Shown piece after piece: positions 56,565-64,000 of a stretch of DNA of 64,000 nt. The stretch lies in contig NZ_JIAG01000001.1 of NCBI RefSeq assembly GCF_000688395.1, forward strand, positions 1-64,000, written 5' to 3'. Position 1 is the first letter of the stretch. Each line of letters begins with the position of its first letter. This DNA is from Haematomicrobium sanguinis DSM 21259. GTDB lineage: Bacteria > Actinomycetota > Actinomycetes > Actinomycetales > Micrococcaceae. The notes beneath the pieces were generated by a model that did no database searches, had not been told where the DNA came from, and saw nothing but the letters and a program-made list of their open reading frames with translations. The translations under genes and the position numbers were made by a program.

Positions 56565-57443
56565 ATGCGATCGCTCGTTTTTCTTGATGCCAACTACCCT
56601 GGCGGCCGGGTGGCAGACGCGTCCGCGCCGCAACTGAAGGTCACCGATTTTGGTGCCACCCGCGGCGACGGCATCTTTGAAACGATGCTGGTGCGCGGCG
56701 GCGAGGTCCGCAAGCTCGATGCGCACTTGGCGCGGCTGGCCGCAAGCGCCGACATGCTGGACCTTGCAATCCCGGAAAGCGCTACCTGGCGCCGGGCCAT
56801 TGACACGGCATTGACACTGGAAGCGACCGGAGAGGATCACCTGCCCGAGGAACTCACGGTCAAGCTCATCGCGACCCGCGGGGTGGAGGGCGAGGGCGCG
56901 GCCCCGACCTGCTGGGTGCTGGTTTCCCCGCTTCCCGACGCGACGATCGCCGCCCGCGGCCGGCCCATTTCGGTGCTGCTGCTGGACCGCGGCTATGACT
57001 ACGAACTCGCCGAGCGGGCTCCGTGGCTGTTGCTCGGGGCCAAGACCCTCTCCTACGCGATCAACATGGCGGCGCTGCGCTATGCGAAAAAGTTCGGCGC
57101 GGATGACGTCATTTTCACCTCCGCCGACGGCAAGATTCTCGAGGGGCCAACCTCCACCGTGCTGGTGGCGCGGGTGGTTGACGGGGTCAAGACCTTGACG
57201 ACGCCGCTACTGGAGTCCGGGGTTCTCCCGGGGACCACGCAGTCCGCGATTTTCGAGGGCGCGCGAGCGGCCGGCTGGGAATTGGGTTACGGGCCGCTCA
57301 CCCCCTCCGACCTCCTTGGCGCCGATGGGGTGTGGCTTGCCTCGAGCGTCCGGCTGCTCGCCCCGATCAACCGCATCGATGAGCAGGACATCCCTGTCGA
57401 CGATGACCTGACCGCCGAGCTCGCCGGGTTCCTGGAGCGCTAG
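56565..57443 (+). CDS. pabC: Aminodeoxychorismate lyase (class IV aminotransferase fold)
   Basis: 292 residues. PLP enzyme that splits aminodeoxychorismate to p-aminobenzoate and pyruvate. Class IV features are visible: RGDGIFETM, the lysine region GAKTLSYAINMAALRYAKKFGADDVIF, EGPTSTVLV and GVLPGTTQ. It follows the kinase-PabB gene with its own leaderless-type promoter. A D-amino-acid or branched-chain aminotransferase is possible by fold, but the neighbour favours PabC. Confidence 0.87.
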   Translation: MRSLVFLDANYPGGRVADASAPQLKVTDFGATRGDGIFETMLVRGGEVRKLDAHLARLAASADMLDLAIPESATWRRAIDTALTLEATGEDHLPEELTVKLIATRGVEGEGAAPTCWVLVSPLPDATIAARGRPISVLLLDRGYDYELAERAPWLLLGAKTLSYAINMAALRYAKKFGADDVIFTSADGKILEGPTSTVLVARVVDGVKTLTTPLLESGVLPGTTQSAIFEGARAAGWELGYGPLTPSDLLGADGVWLASSVRLLAPINRIDEQDIPVDDDLTAELAGFLER

Positions 57444-57499
57444 CGCAAACTTCCGTCATCTAACTCCCGCGCGCGCTCTGCGCTTGCTACATTCTTTGC

Positions 57500-57586
57500 A
57501 GAGTAACGAGCGTCGATCGCAGTACGGCCCTGACCGGATCGACCGGCAACCCTCCACCGCGGCGGGGTGCCTCAGGTGAAGACTCG
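57500..57586 (+). ncRNA. SAM-IV riboswitch
   Basis: The core CCGGCAACCCTCCACCGCGG and GGGGTGCCTCAGGTGAAGAC closely matches the actinobacterial SAM-IV consensus. Helix GTCGATC/GATCGAC (57512-57518 with 57537-57543) and the GGCCCTGA loop precede it. It lies before the rhodanese-metZ pair, where SAM binding should lower expression of homocysteine synthesis. Confidence 0.87.
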
Positions 57587-57644
57587 GCAACCCGGTTGCA
57601 AGCGTGGCTCGCGCCTGCATCGGCATTCAGGCAAGGTGACTTTC

Positions 57645-58145
57645 ATGAATTACGACGGCGATGCCCCCTATGCGGGCGATCTCACCGCGAGCGCGGCGTG
57701 GGACAAGGTAGCGGACGGTTCGGCCCAGTTGGTTGACGTGCGCACCGAAGGCGAATGGCAGCACATCGGGGTGCCTAAGGTGTCCGGGGCGCCAGTGGTG
57801 TTTACCTCATGGAGTTTTGCCGACGGGAGTTTGAACCCCTCATTTTTAGGCGATGTTCGGCCGTTGCGCGCGGTGCCGTTGGTGCTGATTTGTCGCTCCG
57901 GCCGGCGCTCGGTGGACGCCGCGGTGGCGCTCACGCGTGCGGGTTTCACTGTTTTTAATGTGCTTGACGGCTTTGAGGCGCCGGGCGGTTGGCGTGCCTC
58001 GGGGCTGCCGTGGCGAACCGGATGGACGCGCGAAGACGCAGCCGAGAACCTGGCGGACGCGATTGCACGGGTGGACGCTGGTGGTGCGTTGGCCGCGGAC
58101 TCCGCCACCCCAGCTCGCGACGCACGCGAAACCTCGGCCCAGTGA
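57645..58145 (+). CDS. Rhodanese-like sulfurtransferase
   Basis: 166 residues. The active-site loop is C-R-S-G-R-R-S (LICRSGRRSVDAA), and QLVDVRTEGEWQHIGVP starts the domain. Moves sulfane sulfur; beside metZ it may supply sulfide, as the mycobacterial Rv0390-metZ pair also suggests. ATG at 57645 with AAGGTG upstream. Its TGA overlaps the metZ GTG (GTGA). An Ala/Thr-rich tail of about 25 residues ends it. Part of the SAM-IV-controlled operon. Confidence 0.87.
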   Translation: MNYDGDAPYAGDLTASAAWDKVADGSAQLVDVRTEGEWQHIGVPKVSGAPVVFTSWSFADGSLNPSFLGDVRPLRAVPLVLICRSGRRSVDAAVALTRAGFTVFNVLDGFEAPGGWRASGLPWRTGWTREDAAENLADAIARVDAGGALAADSATPARDARETSAQ

Positions 58146-59341
58146 CCCGCTCCTACCCTCGCGAACTCGCCGAATCCTGGGACGCGGCAACCCAAGCGGT
58201 GCGCGGCGGGCTGGGCCGCACCGAGTTTGAAGAAACGTCTGAAGCGCTGTTCCTGAACTCCGGTTTTGTCTACGATTCTGCCGAAGCGGCCGAGCGTGCC
58301 TTCACCGGCGAAGACGAGCGCTTCGTCTACTCGCGCTACGGAAATCCCACCGTCGCCGCGTTCCAGGAGCGGCTTCGATTGCTGGAGGGGGCGGAGGCGT
58401 GTTTCGCGACGGCCAGTGGGATGTCCGCCGTGTTCACTGCTTTGGGTGCACTTCTTGGCGCGGGCGATCGCGTGGTCGCCTCGCGCTCGCTTTTTGGCTC
58501 TTGCTTCGTGATCCTGAACGAGATCCTGCCGCGCTGGGGCGTCGAGACGGTATTTGTCGACGGATTCGACAACGAACAATGGACGGCGGCGCTGTCGGTG
58601 CCCACCACCGCGGTGTTCTTTGAATCACCGTCCAACCCGATGCAAGAACTTGTCGACATTGACTTTGTTGTGAAGGCGGCGCACCGGGCGGGGGCGCAAG
58701 TGGTTCTGGATAACGTGTTCGCCACTCCGCTATTGCAGCGGGCGAGCGAACTCGGTGCGGACGTCGTTGTCTACTCCGGGACGAAGCACATTGACGGGCA
58801 AGGGCGGGTTCTTGGCGGCGCGATTCTGGGGCGCAAGGATTTTATTGACGGGCCGGTCAAGAACTTGATGCGCCATACCGGGCCGGCGCTGTCCTCGTTT
58901 AATGCGTGGACACTGCTCAAGGGCTTAGAGACCCTGCCGATTCGACTGGAGCGTTCGGTATCGACGGCTCTGGAATTAGCGCGCTGGCTCGAGGAGCAGC
59001 CTGCGGTTGATCGAGTTTCTTACCCGTTTTTGGAGTCACATCCGCAATATGAGCTGGCGCGGCGGCAAATGAGCGGTGGCGGGACCATCATCACTTTCGA
59101 ACTCGCCGGCGGGAAGGCAGCGGCGTTCGAGCTGCTCAACGCGCTCCGGGTCATTGACATCTCCAATAATCTCGGCGATGTCAAATCTCTCATTACGCAC
59201 CCGGCGACCACGACGCACCGCGCCATGGGCCCTGACGGGCGCGCGAAAATTGGTCTAGGCGATAATTTAGTGCGGCTCTCGGTGGGTCTCGAATCGGCGC
59301 AGGACCTCAAGGCCGACTTGGCTCAGGGACTGAAACCCTGA
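58142..59341 (+). CDS. metZ: O-succinylhomoserine sulfhydrylase
   Basis: 399 residues. Makes homocysteine from O-succinylhomoserine and sulfide. PLP lysine in YSGTKHIDGQGRVLGG, with TASGMSAVF, SRSLFGSC and SPSNP motifs of the Cys/Met-metabolism fold. The start is the GTG that overlaps the rhodanese stop; the frame is open further back but into that gene. The product is homocysteine, one step before methionine, consistent with the SAM riboswitch upstream. Confidence 0.9.
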   Translation: MTRSYPRELAESWDAATQAVRGGLGRTEFEETSEALFLNSGFVYDSAEAAERAFTGEDERFVYSRYGNPTVAAFQERLRLLEGAEACFATASGMSAVFTALGALLGAGDRVVASRSLFGSCFVILNEILPRWGVETVFVDGFDNEQWTAALSVPTTAVFFESPSNPMQELVDIDFVVKAAHRAGAQVVLDNVFATPLLQRASELGADVVVYSGTKHIDGQGRVLGGAILGRKDFIDGPVKNLMRHTGPALSSFNAWTLLKGLETLPIRLERSVSTALELARWLEEQPAVDRVSYPFLESHPQYELARRQMSGGGTIITFELAGGKAAAFELLNALRVIDISNNLGDVKSLITHPATTTHRAMGPDGRAKIGLGDNLVRLSVGLESAQDLKADLAQGLKP

Positions 59342-59479
59342 CCCTGCCAGCGACGCTGGCACTGAAACTTGCAGTGGCACTGGCACTGAAACTGCACCGT
59401 GCCGCGCGAGCCCGTGCCCTGAACATTCCCCCGACACGCACCCGCGAGACCGCCCCCGCAATGCGCACAGTCAAAATCC

Positions 59480-59533
59480 ACTGTGCAGATAATGCACACT
59501 TTAGCGGCGTGTCGCGTGCGTGTTCTGCACAGT
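59480..59533. repeat. ACTGTGCAGA palindrome
   Basis: Outer arms ACTGTGCAGA and TCTGCACAGT are perfect, with partial inner pairing. The loop contains GGCGTGTCGCG, which also occurs in palindrome C. Confidence 0.65.
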
Positions 59534-59563
59534 CGATTGGGGGGGTGGTGGGGGTAAGTGCGA

Positions 59564-59596
59564 CGGCGGGTGGTCACCCTTAGTGACCACCCGCCG
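59564..59596. terminator. Strong hairpin between metZ and the fasciclin gene
   Basis: Perfect 14-base arms CGGCGGGTGGTCAC/GTGACCACCCGCCG with a five-base loop. Placed to end both genes. Confidence 0.8.
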
Positions 59597-59638
59597 CGCT
59601 CGCGCCATCTGCTTAACGCGCGATTATGGGGTTTGGCG

Positions 59639-60319
59639 CTAGTTCTGCTTCGCCGGGGGCATCAGCACCGAGTCGATCAAGTACACGGTGGCGTTTGCGG
59701 TCTTGACGCCGCCGCAAATGACCTTTGCGTCGTTGACCATGAGGTTGTCGCCGCTACCGGTGACCTTGACGGTGCTTCCTTCAACGGTGGTTTGCTCGCC
59801 CACCACTTCGCTCGGGCTCAGCTGGCCGGGAACCACGTGGTAGGTCAGGATGTTGGTAAGGGTCTCGGCGCCCTCGGGGGTCTTGAGCGTGTCGATGGTG
59901 GCCGGGTCGATCTTGCCGAACGCCTCATCCACCGGCGCGAAGACGGTGAACTCACTGCCGTTCAGGGTGTCGACCAGATTCACATCCGGGTTGAGCTTGC
60001 CCGAAACCGCTGCGGTCAGGGTCTTGAGCAACGGGTTGTTCGAGGCGGCGACGGCCACCGGATCCTGAGCCATGCCCTCAACCGAGCCGGCTCCGTCCGG
60101 AACCTCTTTGGCGTAGGCCGCGCAACCGGCACCCACCAGGTCCGCTGACGGGTCCATGGATTCGGTGCTCTGCATGCTCGGGGTGGACATCGGGGTGGAT
60201 GCTTCAGAGCTCGGCGCACTGCTGGATGCGGGCGAGGAGGTGCTGCAGCCGGCAAGCGCAAGAGAAGCCATTGCCAAGAATCCAACGGTTGCCATCACGG
60301 GGCGATTGATGCGTTTCAT
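59639..60319 (-). CDS. Fasciclin-domain lipoprotein (MPT70/MPT83-like)
   Basis: 226 residues. Signal peptide with lipobox LAGC, a Ser/Pro/Thr/Met-rich linker, then one FAS1 domain (about 65-225) with the conserved [26 protein letters not shown] and [10 protein letters not shown] blocks and a Cys pair (GAGCAAY, VICGG). FAS1 proteins mediate adhesion or cell-wall contact. The gene is divergent from sigK/rskA, the same control pair as for MPT70/MPT83 in M. tuberculosis. ATG at 60319 is preferred by signal-peptide layout; one four codons earlier is possible. Confidence 0.9.
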   Translation of the reverse strand: MKRINRPVMATVGFLAMASLALAGCSTSSPASSSAPSSEASTPMSTPSMQSTESMDPSADLVGAGCAAYAKEVPDGAGSVEGMAQDPVAVAASNNPLLKTLTAAVSGKLNPDVNLVDTLNGSEFTVFAPVDEAFGKIDPATIDTLKTPEGAETLTNILTYHVVPGQLSPSEVVGEQTTVEGSTVKVTGSGDNLMVNDAKVICGGVKTANATVYLIDSVLMPPAKQN

Positions 60320-60350
60320 GATATTTCTCATTCCCTTTCATTGATCACTT

Positions 60351-60417
60351 GACCTATTTGGTCTTTTCCGGTGATCTTCATCAAGCCATTCGACGCAATT
60401 GTCCGACCGGTTTGGTC
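60351..60417. promoter_or_regulatory. Duplicate GACC-N2TTT-GGTC sites in the sigK/fasciclin region
   Basis: GACCTATTTGGTC (60351-60363) and GACCGGTTTGGTC (60405-60417) share arms and the TTT core, 54 bases apart. Both are inverted GACC/GGTC with a five-base spacer. A regulator other than SigK is possible. Confidence 0.5.
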
Positions 60418-60481
60418 TGAGTTTGGTTTTTCTTTGAGCAGGGTTATGGACACCGGACGCACTGGTTGAAAGAATGTTGGG

Positions 60482-61081
60482 GTGCCTATAGAAGAGACGA
60501 GCGACGCGCCCCACCGCGACGCCGACAATTCCGCAGCACTCGGGCAAACCCTGCTGGTCGAGATATCTCGCGGCGACCAAGAGGCGTTCTCGAGGCTGTA
60601 TGACCTGTACGCTCCCCGCGTTTTCGGGCTTGCCCGCCGGTTGATCCTCGACATTCAGATCGCCGAAGAGGTGACTCAAGAAGTTTTTGTGCAGGTTTGG
60701 CAAACCGCTTCGCGCTTCGATCCGAATAAGGGTAAAGCGCTCTCCTGGGTACTGACAATTACTCACCGACGCGCGGTGGATCGAATCCGCAGCGAGCAGG
60801 CGAGCCAGGACCGCGATAAGAAGGTAGGAGCTCGCGCACTGGATCGCGACCTTGACGACGTTTCCGAAAACGTCGTTACCATAATTGAATCTGAACGCGT
60901 TAAAAGTGCATTAGAGAAATTGAGTGAACTGCAACGCCACGCCCTCGAATTGTTCTATTTCAGCGGCCTGACGCACAGTGAAATCGCTGCACAATTAGAG
61001 GTGCCGCTCGGCACCGTAAAAACCCGTCTTCGCGACGGAGTACTGAAACTGAGAGAGGCCATGGGGGTGAACGGAGTATGA
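60482..61081 (+). CDS. sigK: ECF sigma factor, SigK type
   Basis: 199 residues. Region 2 (LYDLYAPRVFGLARRLI, EEVTQEVFVQVWQ, WVLTITHRRAVDRIRS) and region 4 (LQRHALELFYFSGLTHSEIAAQLEVPLGTVKTRLRDG) are intact. It directs RNA polymerase to envelope-stress genes once freed from RskA. GTG start with AAGAAT six bases before, a leaderless-type layout. Its stop overlaps the rskA ATG, so the two are coupled. The divergent fasciclin gene is the expected target. Confidence 0.9.
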   Translation: MPIEETSDAPHRDADNSAALGQTLLVEISRGDQEAFSRLYDLYAPRVFGLARRLILDIQIAEEVTQEVFVQVWQTASRFDPNKGKALSWVLTITHRRAVDRIRSEQASQDRDKKVGARALDRDLDDVSENVVTIIESERVKSALEKLSELQRHALELFYFSGLTHSEIAAQLEVPLGTVKTRLRDGVLKLREAMGVNGV

Positions 61082-61887
61082 CCGATCGTCACGATGACCA
61101 ACACCCTCGCCAGCACGAGGAGAGCCTCGGGGAAGATGTGGGCGCTCTCACACCTGAAGAAGCCCGCGAATTCGAGGACACGCTGGCCGAGCTCGGCGGA
61201 GCGGTGCCGCCGATGGCCCCACCGCCCGAACTCAAGCGCCGCATCATGGACATTGTTGCCAGCACACCGCAAGAGTCCGCTCCCGCCGAAATCGACGCGG
61301 AACGCCCGCAGCTAGACGAGCCGCAAAGCGAAAGGCCGGCATCCGGCGTGACATCCCTGGACGCTGCACGTGAGCGTCGCGCAGAAAGCGACGCACAGGC
61401 CCGGCCCGGCTTGAAGCGAGGCGCCACCTGGCTAATCGGCGCTGCCGCCGCGGCCGCATTCTTCGTGGGCGGGGTCTATTTAGGCAACAGCATGGATAAG
61501 CCCACCGCTGGCGGGGATAACCAACCCACCGCCACCCAGTTGCCCCAGGGCCTCGCCGAAATGCTGACCCAGCCAGACGCCAAGACTGTGAGCGCAGAAG
61601 TCACCGGCGGCGGGTCAGCGCTACTGGTTGCCTCAGCCGACATGGGCAAGTCCGCGGTACTGCTCTCCGACGTGCCCAAACCCAAATCCGGTGAAATCTA
61701 CCAGCTCTGGTACATCCAAAATGGCAAGGCCACCTCGGCCGGAATTGCCACCATGGACAACCGGGACGCGCAATGGTTCGAACTGGACGGCACCTATAAG
61801 CCCGGCATGACCGTGGGAGTCACCGTGGAGCCAGAAGGCGGTTCCGAACAACCCACAACCACCCCGATTGTGGGGCTCGTCGCCTAA
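61078..61887 (+). CDS. rskA: Anti-sigma-K factor RskA
   Basis: 269 residues. Cytoplasmic anti-sigma domain (about 20-65, ALTPEEAREFEDTLAE), a Ser/Glu/Pro linker, one membrane helix (about 119-142) and an extracellular RskA domain (about 160-269, YQLWYIQNGKATSAGIATMDNRDAQWFEL). Holds SigK inactive until proteolysis cuts the membrane part. Coupled to sigK by an ATGA overlap. Ends 28 bases before the opposing transporter gene. Confidence 0.9.
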   Translation: MTDRHDDQHPRQHEESLGEDVGALTPEEAREFEDTLAELGGAVPPMAPPPELKRRIMDIVASTPQESAPAEIDAERPQLDEPQSERPASGVTSLDAARERRAESDAQARPGLKRGATWLIGAAAAAAFFVGGVYLGNSMDKPTAGGDNQPTATQLPQGLAEMLTQPDAKTVSAEVTGGGSALLVASADMGKSAVLLSDVPKPKSGEIYQLWYIQNGKATSAGIATMDNRDAQWFELDGTYKPGMTVGVTVEPEGGSEQPTTTPIVGLVA

Positions 61888-61915
61888 ACGGCAGGGCGCT
61901 ACTCGCTAGAGCCTG

Positions 61916-64000
61916 CTACCAAACCGGGCGCCACGCACCGGTGGTGACCGCGGCAGCCACGGAAGCGGCCGCAACAAACAGTACGGCCAGGCCAAAAAAC
62001 AGATCGGCGCGGCCAAAGCGTGAGGTGCGCGCCCAGCTGCGCTTCCCGCCGCCAAAGCCTTTGGCCTCCATCGTCACCGCCAGTCTGCTCGCGCGGCGAA
62101 TCGAAAGCACCAAGAGCACGAGGGCCTGCCCCAACGCCGCCTTCACGCGCGAGACTACCCCGCCTTGTGCCCCAACGCCGCGGGCCCGCCGAGCCATTGT
62201 CATGGTTTCCCACTCCTCGACGAGCAAGCCCAACAGCCGCATGGCCGCCAGCGTCCCCAACACGAAGCGCGCCGAGAGCCGCGCCTTTTGCGAGAGCGCG
62301 GTTGCCAGATCCGTGGGATCGGTCGTGATTGCCAGAACAATCGCGGGCAGGGCAATCGCCAGGGTGCGCAGCCCCATGGCGATGCCGAGCCCCAAACTCC
62401 CGGTGCTGACCGAAAGGAACCCCCAATCGAAGAGCATGGCACCGCTGTTGGGCGAGGCCACCGCAGTCGTCCACGCGACCAAAAGCGCAATGGGCACCAT
62501 AAACCAGGACCGGGCAAACAGCGTCTTCCAGCTCACACCGCCGAGCGGGTACAGCGCTAACTGCAACACGAGCGCCACCCCCGCAGACACCGGGTCCACG
62601 GTGAACGCCAGGGCAAAGGCAAGCACCAGCGTCGCCACGAGTTTCGTCAGCGGGTTCGCGCGCCAGAGCACCCCTCGCTTGAGGCCCGGATCGCCCGCGG
62701 GCGCTGAGCTACCCGACGTACCGGGCCCACCCGGCGGCTCAGTTCCGTCCGCCACCGCGCCACCGGCCACGACCAGTTCGCGCGCTCCCACCGCGTGAAT
62801 GAGTGCGCGATCGTGCGTCACCATCACCACGGCACTGCCCGCCTTGAGAGCCGCGCGCAACAAGACCACGAGCCCTCGCCACGTTCGCGAATCCTGCCCA
62901 AAGGTCGGCTCATCCAGAATCAACACCGGCGGCGAGGCGATGAGGACGCTCGCCACAGAAAGCCGCCGCTTTTGCCCGCCGGAGAGCGTGAACGGATTCA
63001 CCTCGGCCACCTCGGCGAGCCCGAGCGCATCCAGCATCTCCTCGACTCGCGCATCCACCTCGGGCTCAGATATCGACACGTCCTGATGCCGCAAACTGTA
63101 CGCGAGCTCGTCCCGCACGCTTCCGGTCACAAATTGGTGCTCGGGCTCTTGAAACACGTTGCCGATCCGGCGCACAAGTTGCTTCGCCTTCCACTTGATG
63201 GGCTCAGCCGCCGCGCCGTCGGCGAGCGCCTCCGACGCCTCAACCCGCCCGGAAATGGGCGCGAGCAAGCCGCCCAGGGTGAGCGCCAACGTCGACTTCC
63301 CGGCGCCGTTCTGCCCACTCAGCGCGAGCGCGTTCCCGGCCTCCACGCGCATATTGACGCCGGTCAGTACCGGCTTGCTCCCGGCTTCCTCGCGCGCGCG
63401 GAACTTCGACGCTGCGCGCCCCACCGAGAGTTCCCGAGTGCTCAGCGCCGCCTCCGAGCCCTTGGCTTCGGCTGACCATGCCCCGAACCCCGCATCCTCC
63501 AGCAATTTTTCGGCGCCGGGCACCCAGATCCCGGCGTCAAAAAGCTCGCGCCGATGCTCGGCAAACACCGCCCCCGGCGCCCCGTCGGCGACCACGCGCC
63601 CGCCGTGCCCGAGCACAATCACCCGATCCATGTGCTCTTGCCACTGCGCCACCCGGTGTTCAACCACCACGAGAGTCGCGCTCCGGTCCGCCAGCGCGGT
63701 CAACACCGCATCGCGAACCTGAACCACCCCATCCGGGTCCAGGTTCGCGGTCGGCTCATCCAGCAGCACGAGCCCGGGCGCCATCGCCAAAATCCCGGCA
63801 AGCGCAAGCCGTTGCTTTTGCCCGCCCGAAAGCGCGCTGGTGGAGGAATCCAGGGGTTTATGAAGTCCGACGGCGTTGAGCGCCTTCTCCACGCGGGTCC
63901 AGATTTCTGCCGGGTCAACACCCAGGTTTTCCGCACCAAAGGCGACATCGTCACCCAGCCGCGGCAACACCACTTGGGTTTCCGGGTCTTGTTGCATCAA
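61916..64000 (-). CDS. Fused ECF transporter energising module, 5' end outside window
   Basis: At least 694 residues; the start lies beyond the window. It joins two ABC ATPases and a transmembrane EcfT in one chain. The visible part of ATPase 1 (Q-loop MMQQDPETQV, signature SGGQKQR, Walker B LVLLDEPT) lacks its Walker A, which is upstream. ATPase 2 has GQNGAGKST, SGGQKRR and LILDEPT. The EcfT half (from about 450) has five or so helices with the Ala-Arg-Ala-type arms MARRARGVG and MEAKGFGGGKR. ECF modules import vitamins or metals with a separate S-protein, which is not seen. Split EcfA1-EcfA2-EcfT genes are the usual form. Confidence 0.88.
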   Translation of the reverse strand: MMQQDPETQVVLPRLGDDVAFGAENLGVDPAEIWTRVEKALNAVGLHKPLDSSTSALSGGQKQRLALAGILAMAPGLVLLDEPTANLDPDGVVQVRDAVLTALADRSATLVVVEHRVAQWQEHMDRVIVLGHGGRVVADGAPGAVFAEHRRELFDAGIWVPGAEKLLEDAGFGAWSAEAKGSEAALSTRELSVGRAASKFRAREEAGSKPVLTGVNMRVEAGNALALSGQNGAGKSTLALTLGGLLAPISGRVEASEALADGAAAEPIKWKAKQLVRRIGNVFQEPEHQFVTGSVRDELAYSLRHQDVSISEPEVDARVEEMLDALGLAEVAEVNPFTLSGGQKRRLSVASVLIASPPVLILDEPTFGQDSRTWRGLVVLLRAALKAGSAVVMVTHDRALIHAVGARELVVAGGAVADGTEPPGGPGTSGSSAPAGDPGLKRGVLWRANPLTKLVATLVLAFALAFTVDPVSAGVALVLQLALYPLGGVSWKTLFARSWFMVPIALLVAWTTAVASPNSGAMLFDWGFLSVSTGSLGLGIAMGLRTLAIALPAIVLAITTDPTDLATALSQKARLSARFVLGTLAAMRLLGLLVEEWETMTMARRARGVGAQGGVVSRVKAALGQALVLLVLSIRRASRLAVTMEAKGFGGGKRSWARTSRFGRADLFFGLAVLFVAAASVAAAVTTGAWRPVW

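Larger units (their letters stand above)
59342..59638. other. 297-base convergent gap
   Basis: Holds two TGGCACTGAAACT repeats right after metZ, an imperfect palindrome (59480-59533) and a strong hairpin (59564-59596). No gene is seen. Confidence 0.6.

Noticed and set aside
57989-58141. Longer reading frame upstream of metZ
   Set aside because: It overlaps the rhodanese gene out of frame; the GTG in the GTGA overlap fits the metZ N-terminus.

Overview
The window reads as a chromosomal segment of a high-GC actinobacterium, probably near Actinomycetales. The evidence is a dnaK-grpE-dnaJ-hspR operon with HAIR operators, a SAM-IV riboswitch before a rhodanese-metZ pair, a SigK/RskA/fasciclin module, DUF3073 and DUF222-HNH genes, a DtxR-like iron box, and many genes whose start codon lies 5-7 bases after a TANNNT -10 box (leaderless transcripts). 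The genus cannot be resolved from sequence alone. No rRNA, tRNA or CRISPR array was seen.

Layout. 1-7.7 kb: asparaginase, an SCP-like protein, a lipoprotein, a small membrane protein, then purF and purM. PurF and purM are separated by an MFS exporter gene on the opposite strand that is flanked by two 146-bp direct repeats. 7.7-19 kb: a giant multi-spanning membrane protein, an RHH-Doc toxin-antitoxin pair, two VOC (CFP30B-like) proteins, DUF3073, a septum-formation-like protein and clpB. 19-24 kb: a phosphoesterase, a type-B carboxylesterase and a penicillin-binding lipoprotein. 24-33 kb: a carbohydrate locus (beta-helix/PDZ protein and solute-binding lipoprotein), a DsbA-like protein with a CDF metal exporter, and a GH2 beta-galactosidase coupled to a YccF protein. 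33-42 kb: a CsbD-like stress protein, an App1-type phosphatase, trmB coupled to a SWIM/SNF2 helicase, and a divergent MarR/MFS pair. 42-47 kb: a DUF4375-like gene and the heat-shock operon. 47-54 kb: an SDR reductase, an MHS-type symporter, a low-MW tyrosine phosphatase, an HNH protein, a 2-hydroxyacid dehydrogenase and a siderophore-binding lipoprotein. 54-64 kb: an unusual P-loop kinase-PabB fusion with pabC, the SAM-IV/rhodanese/metZ methionine unit, fasciclin lipoprotein with sigK/rskA, and a fused ECF transporter (EcfA-EcfA-EcfT) that runs off the end.

Several genes fit known regulatory logic. HspR, the last gene of the dnaK operon, should bind HAIR boxes before dnaK and clpB. SigK/RskA face the fasciclin gene as in mycobacteria. 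SAM should control homocysteine synthesis. The purF/purM/DUF3073/SCP neighbourhood matches the mycobacterial Rv0807-Rv0810c order, with later insertions.

The most unusual signals are at the DNA level. A short motif, TACGACGGCG (often followed by ATGC), recurs at least nine times in coding and intergenic DNA. A family of palindromes is bounded by CTATGTAGC/GCTACATAG with different inner stems. There is also the repeat-flanked MFS cassette inside the purine locus. At the protein level the kinase-PabB fusion, the beta-helix/PDZ fusion, the DnaJ without zinc finger and a CDF exporter with an altered metal site stand out.
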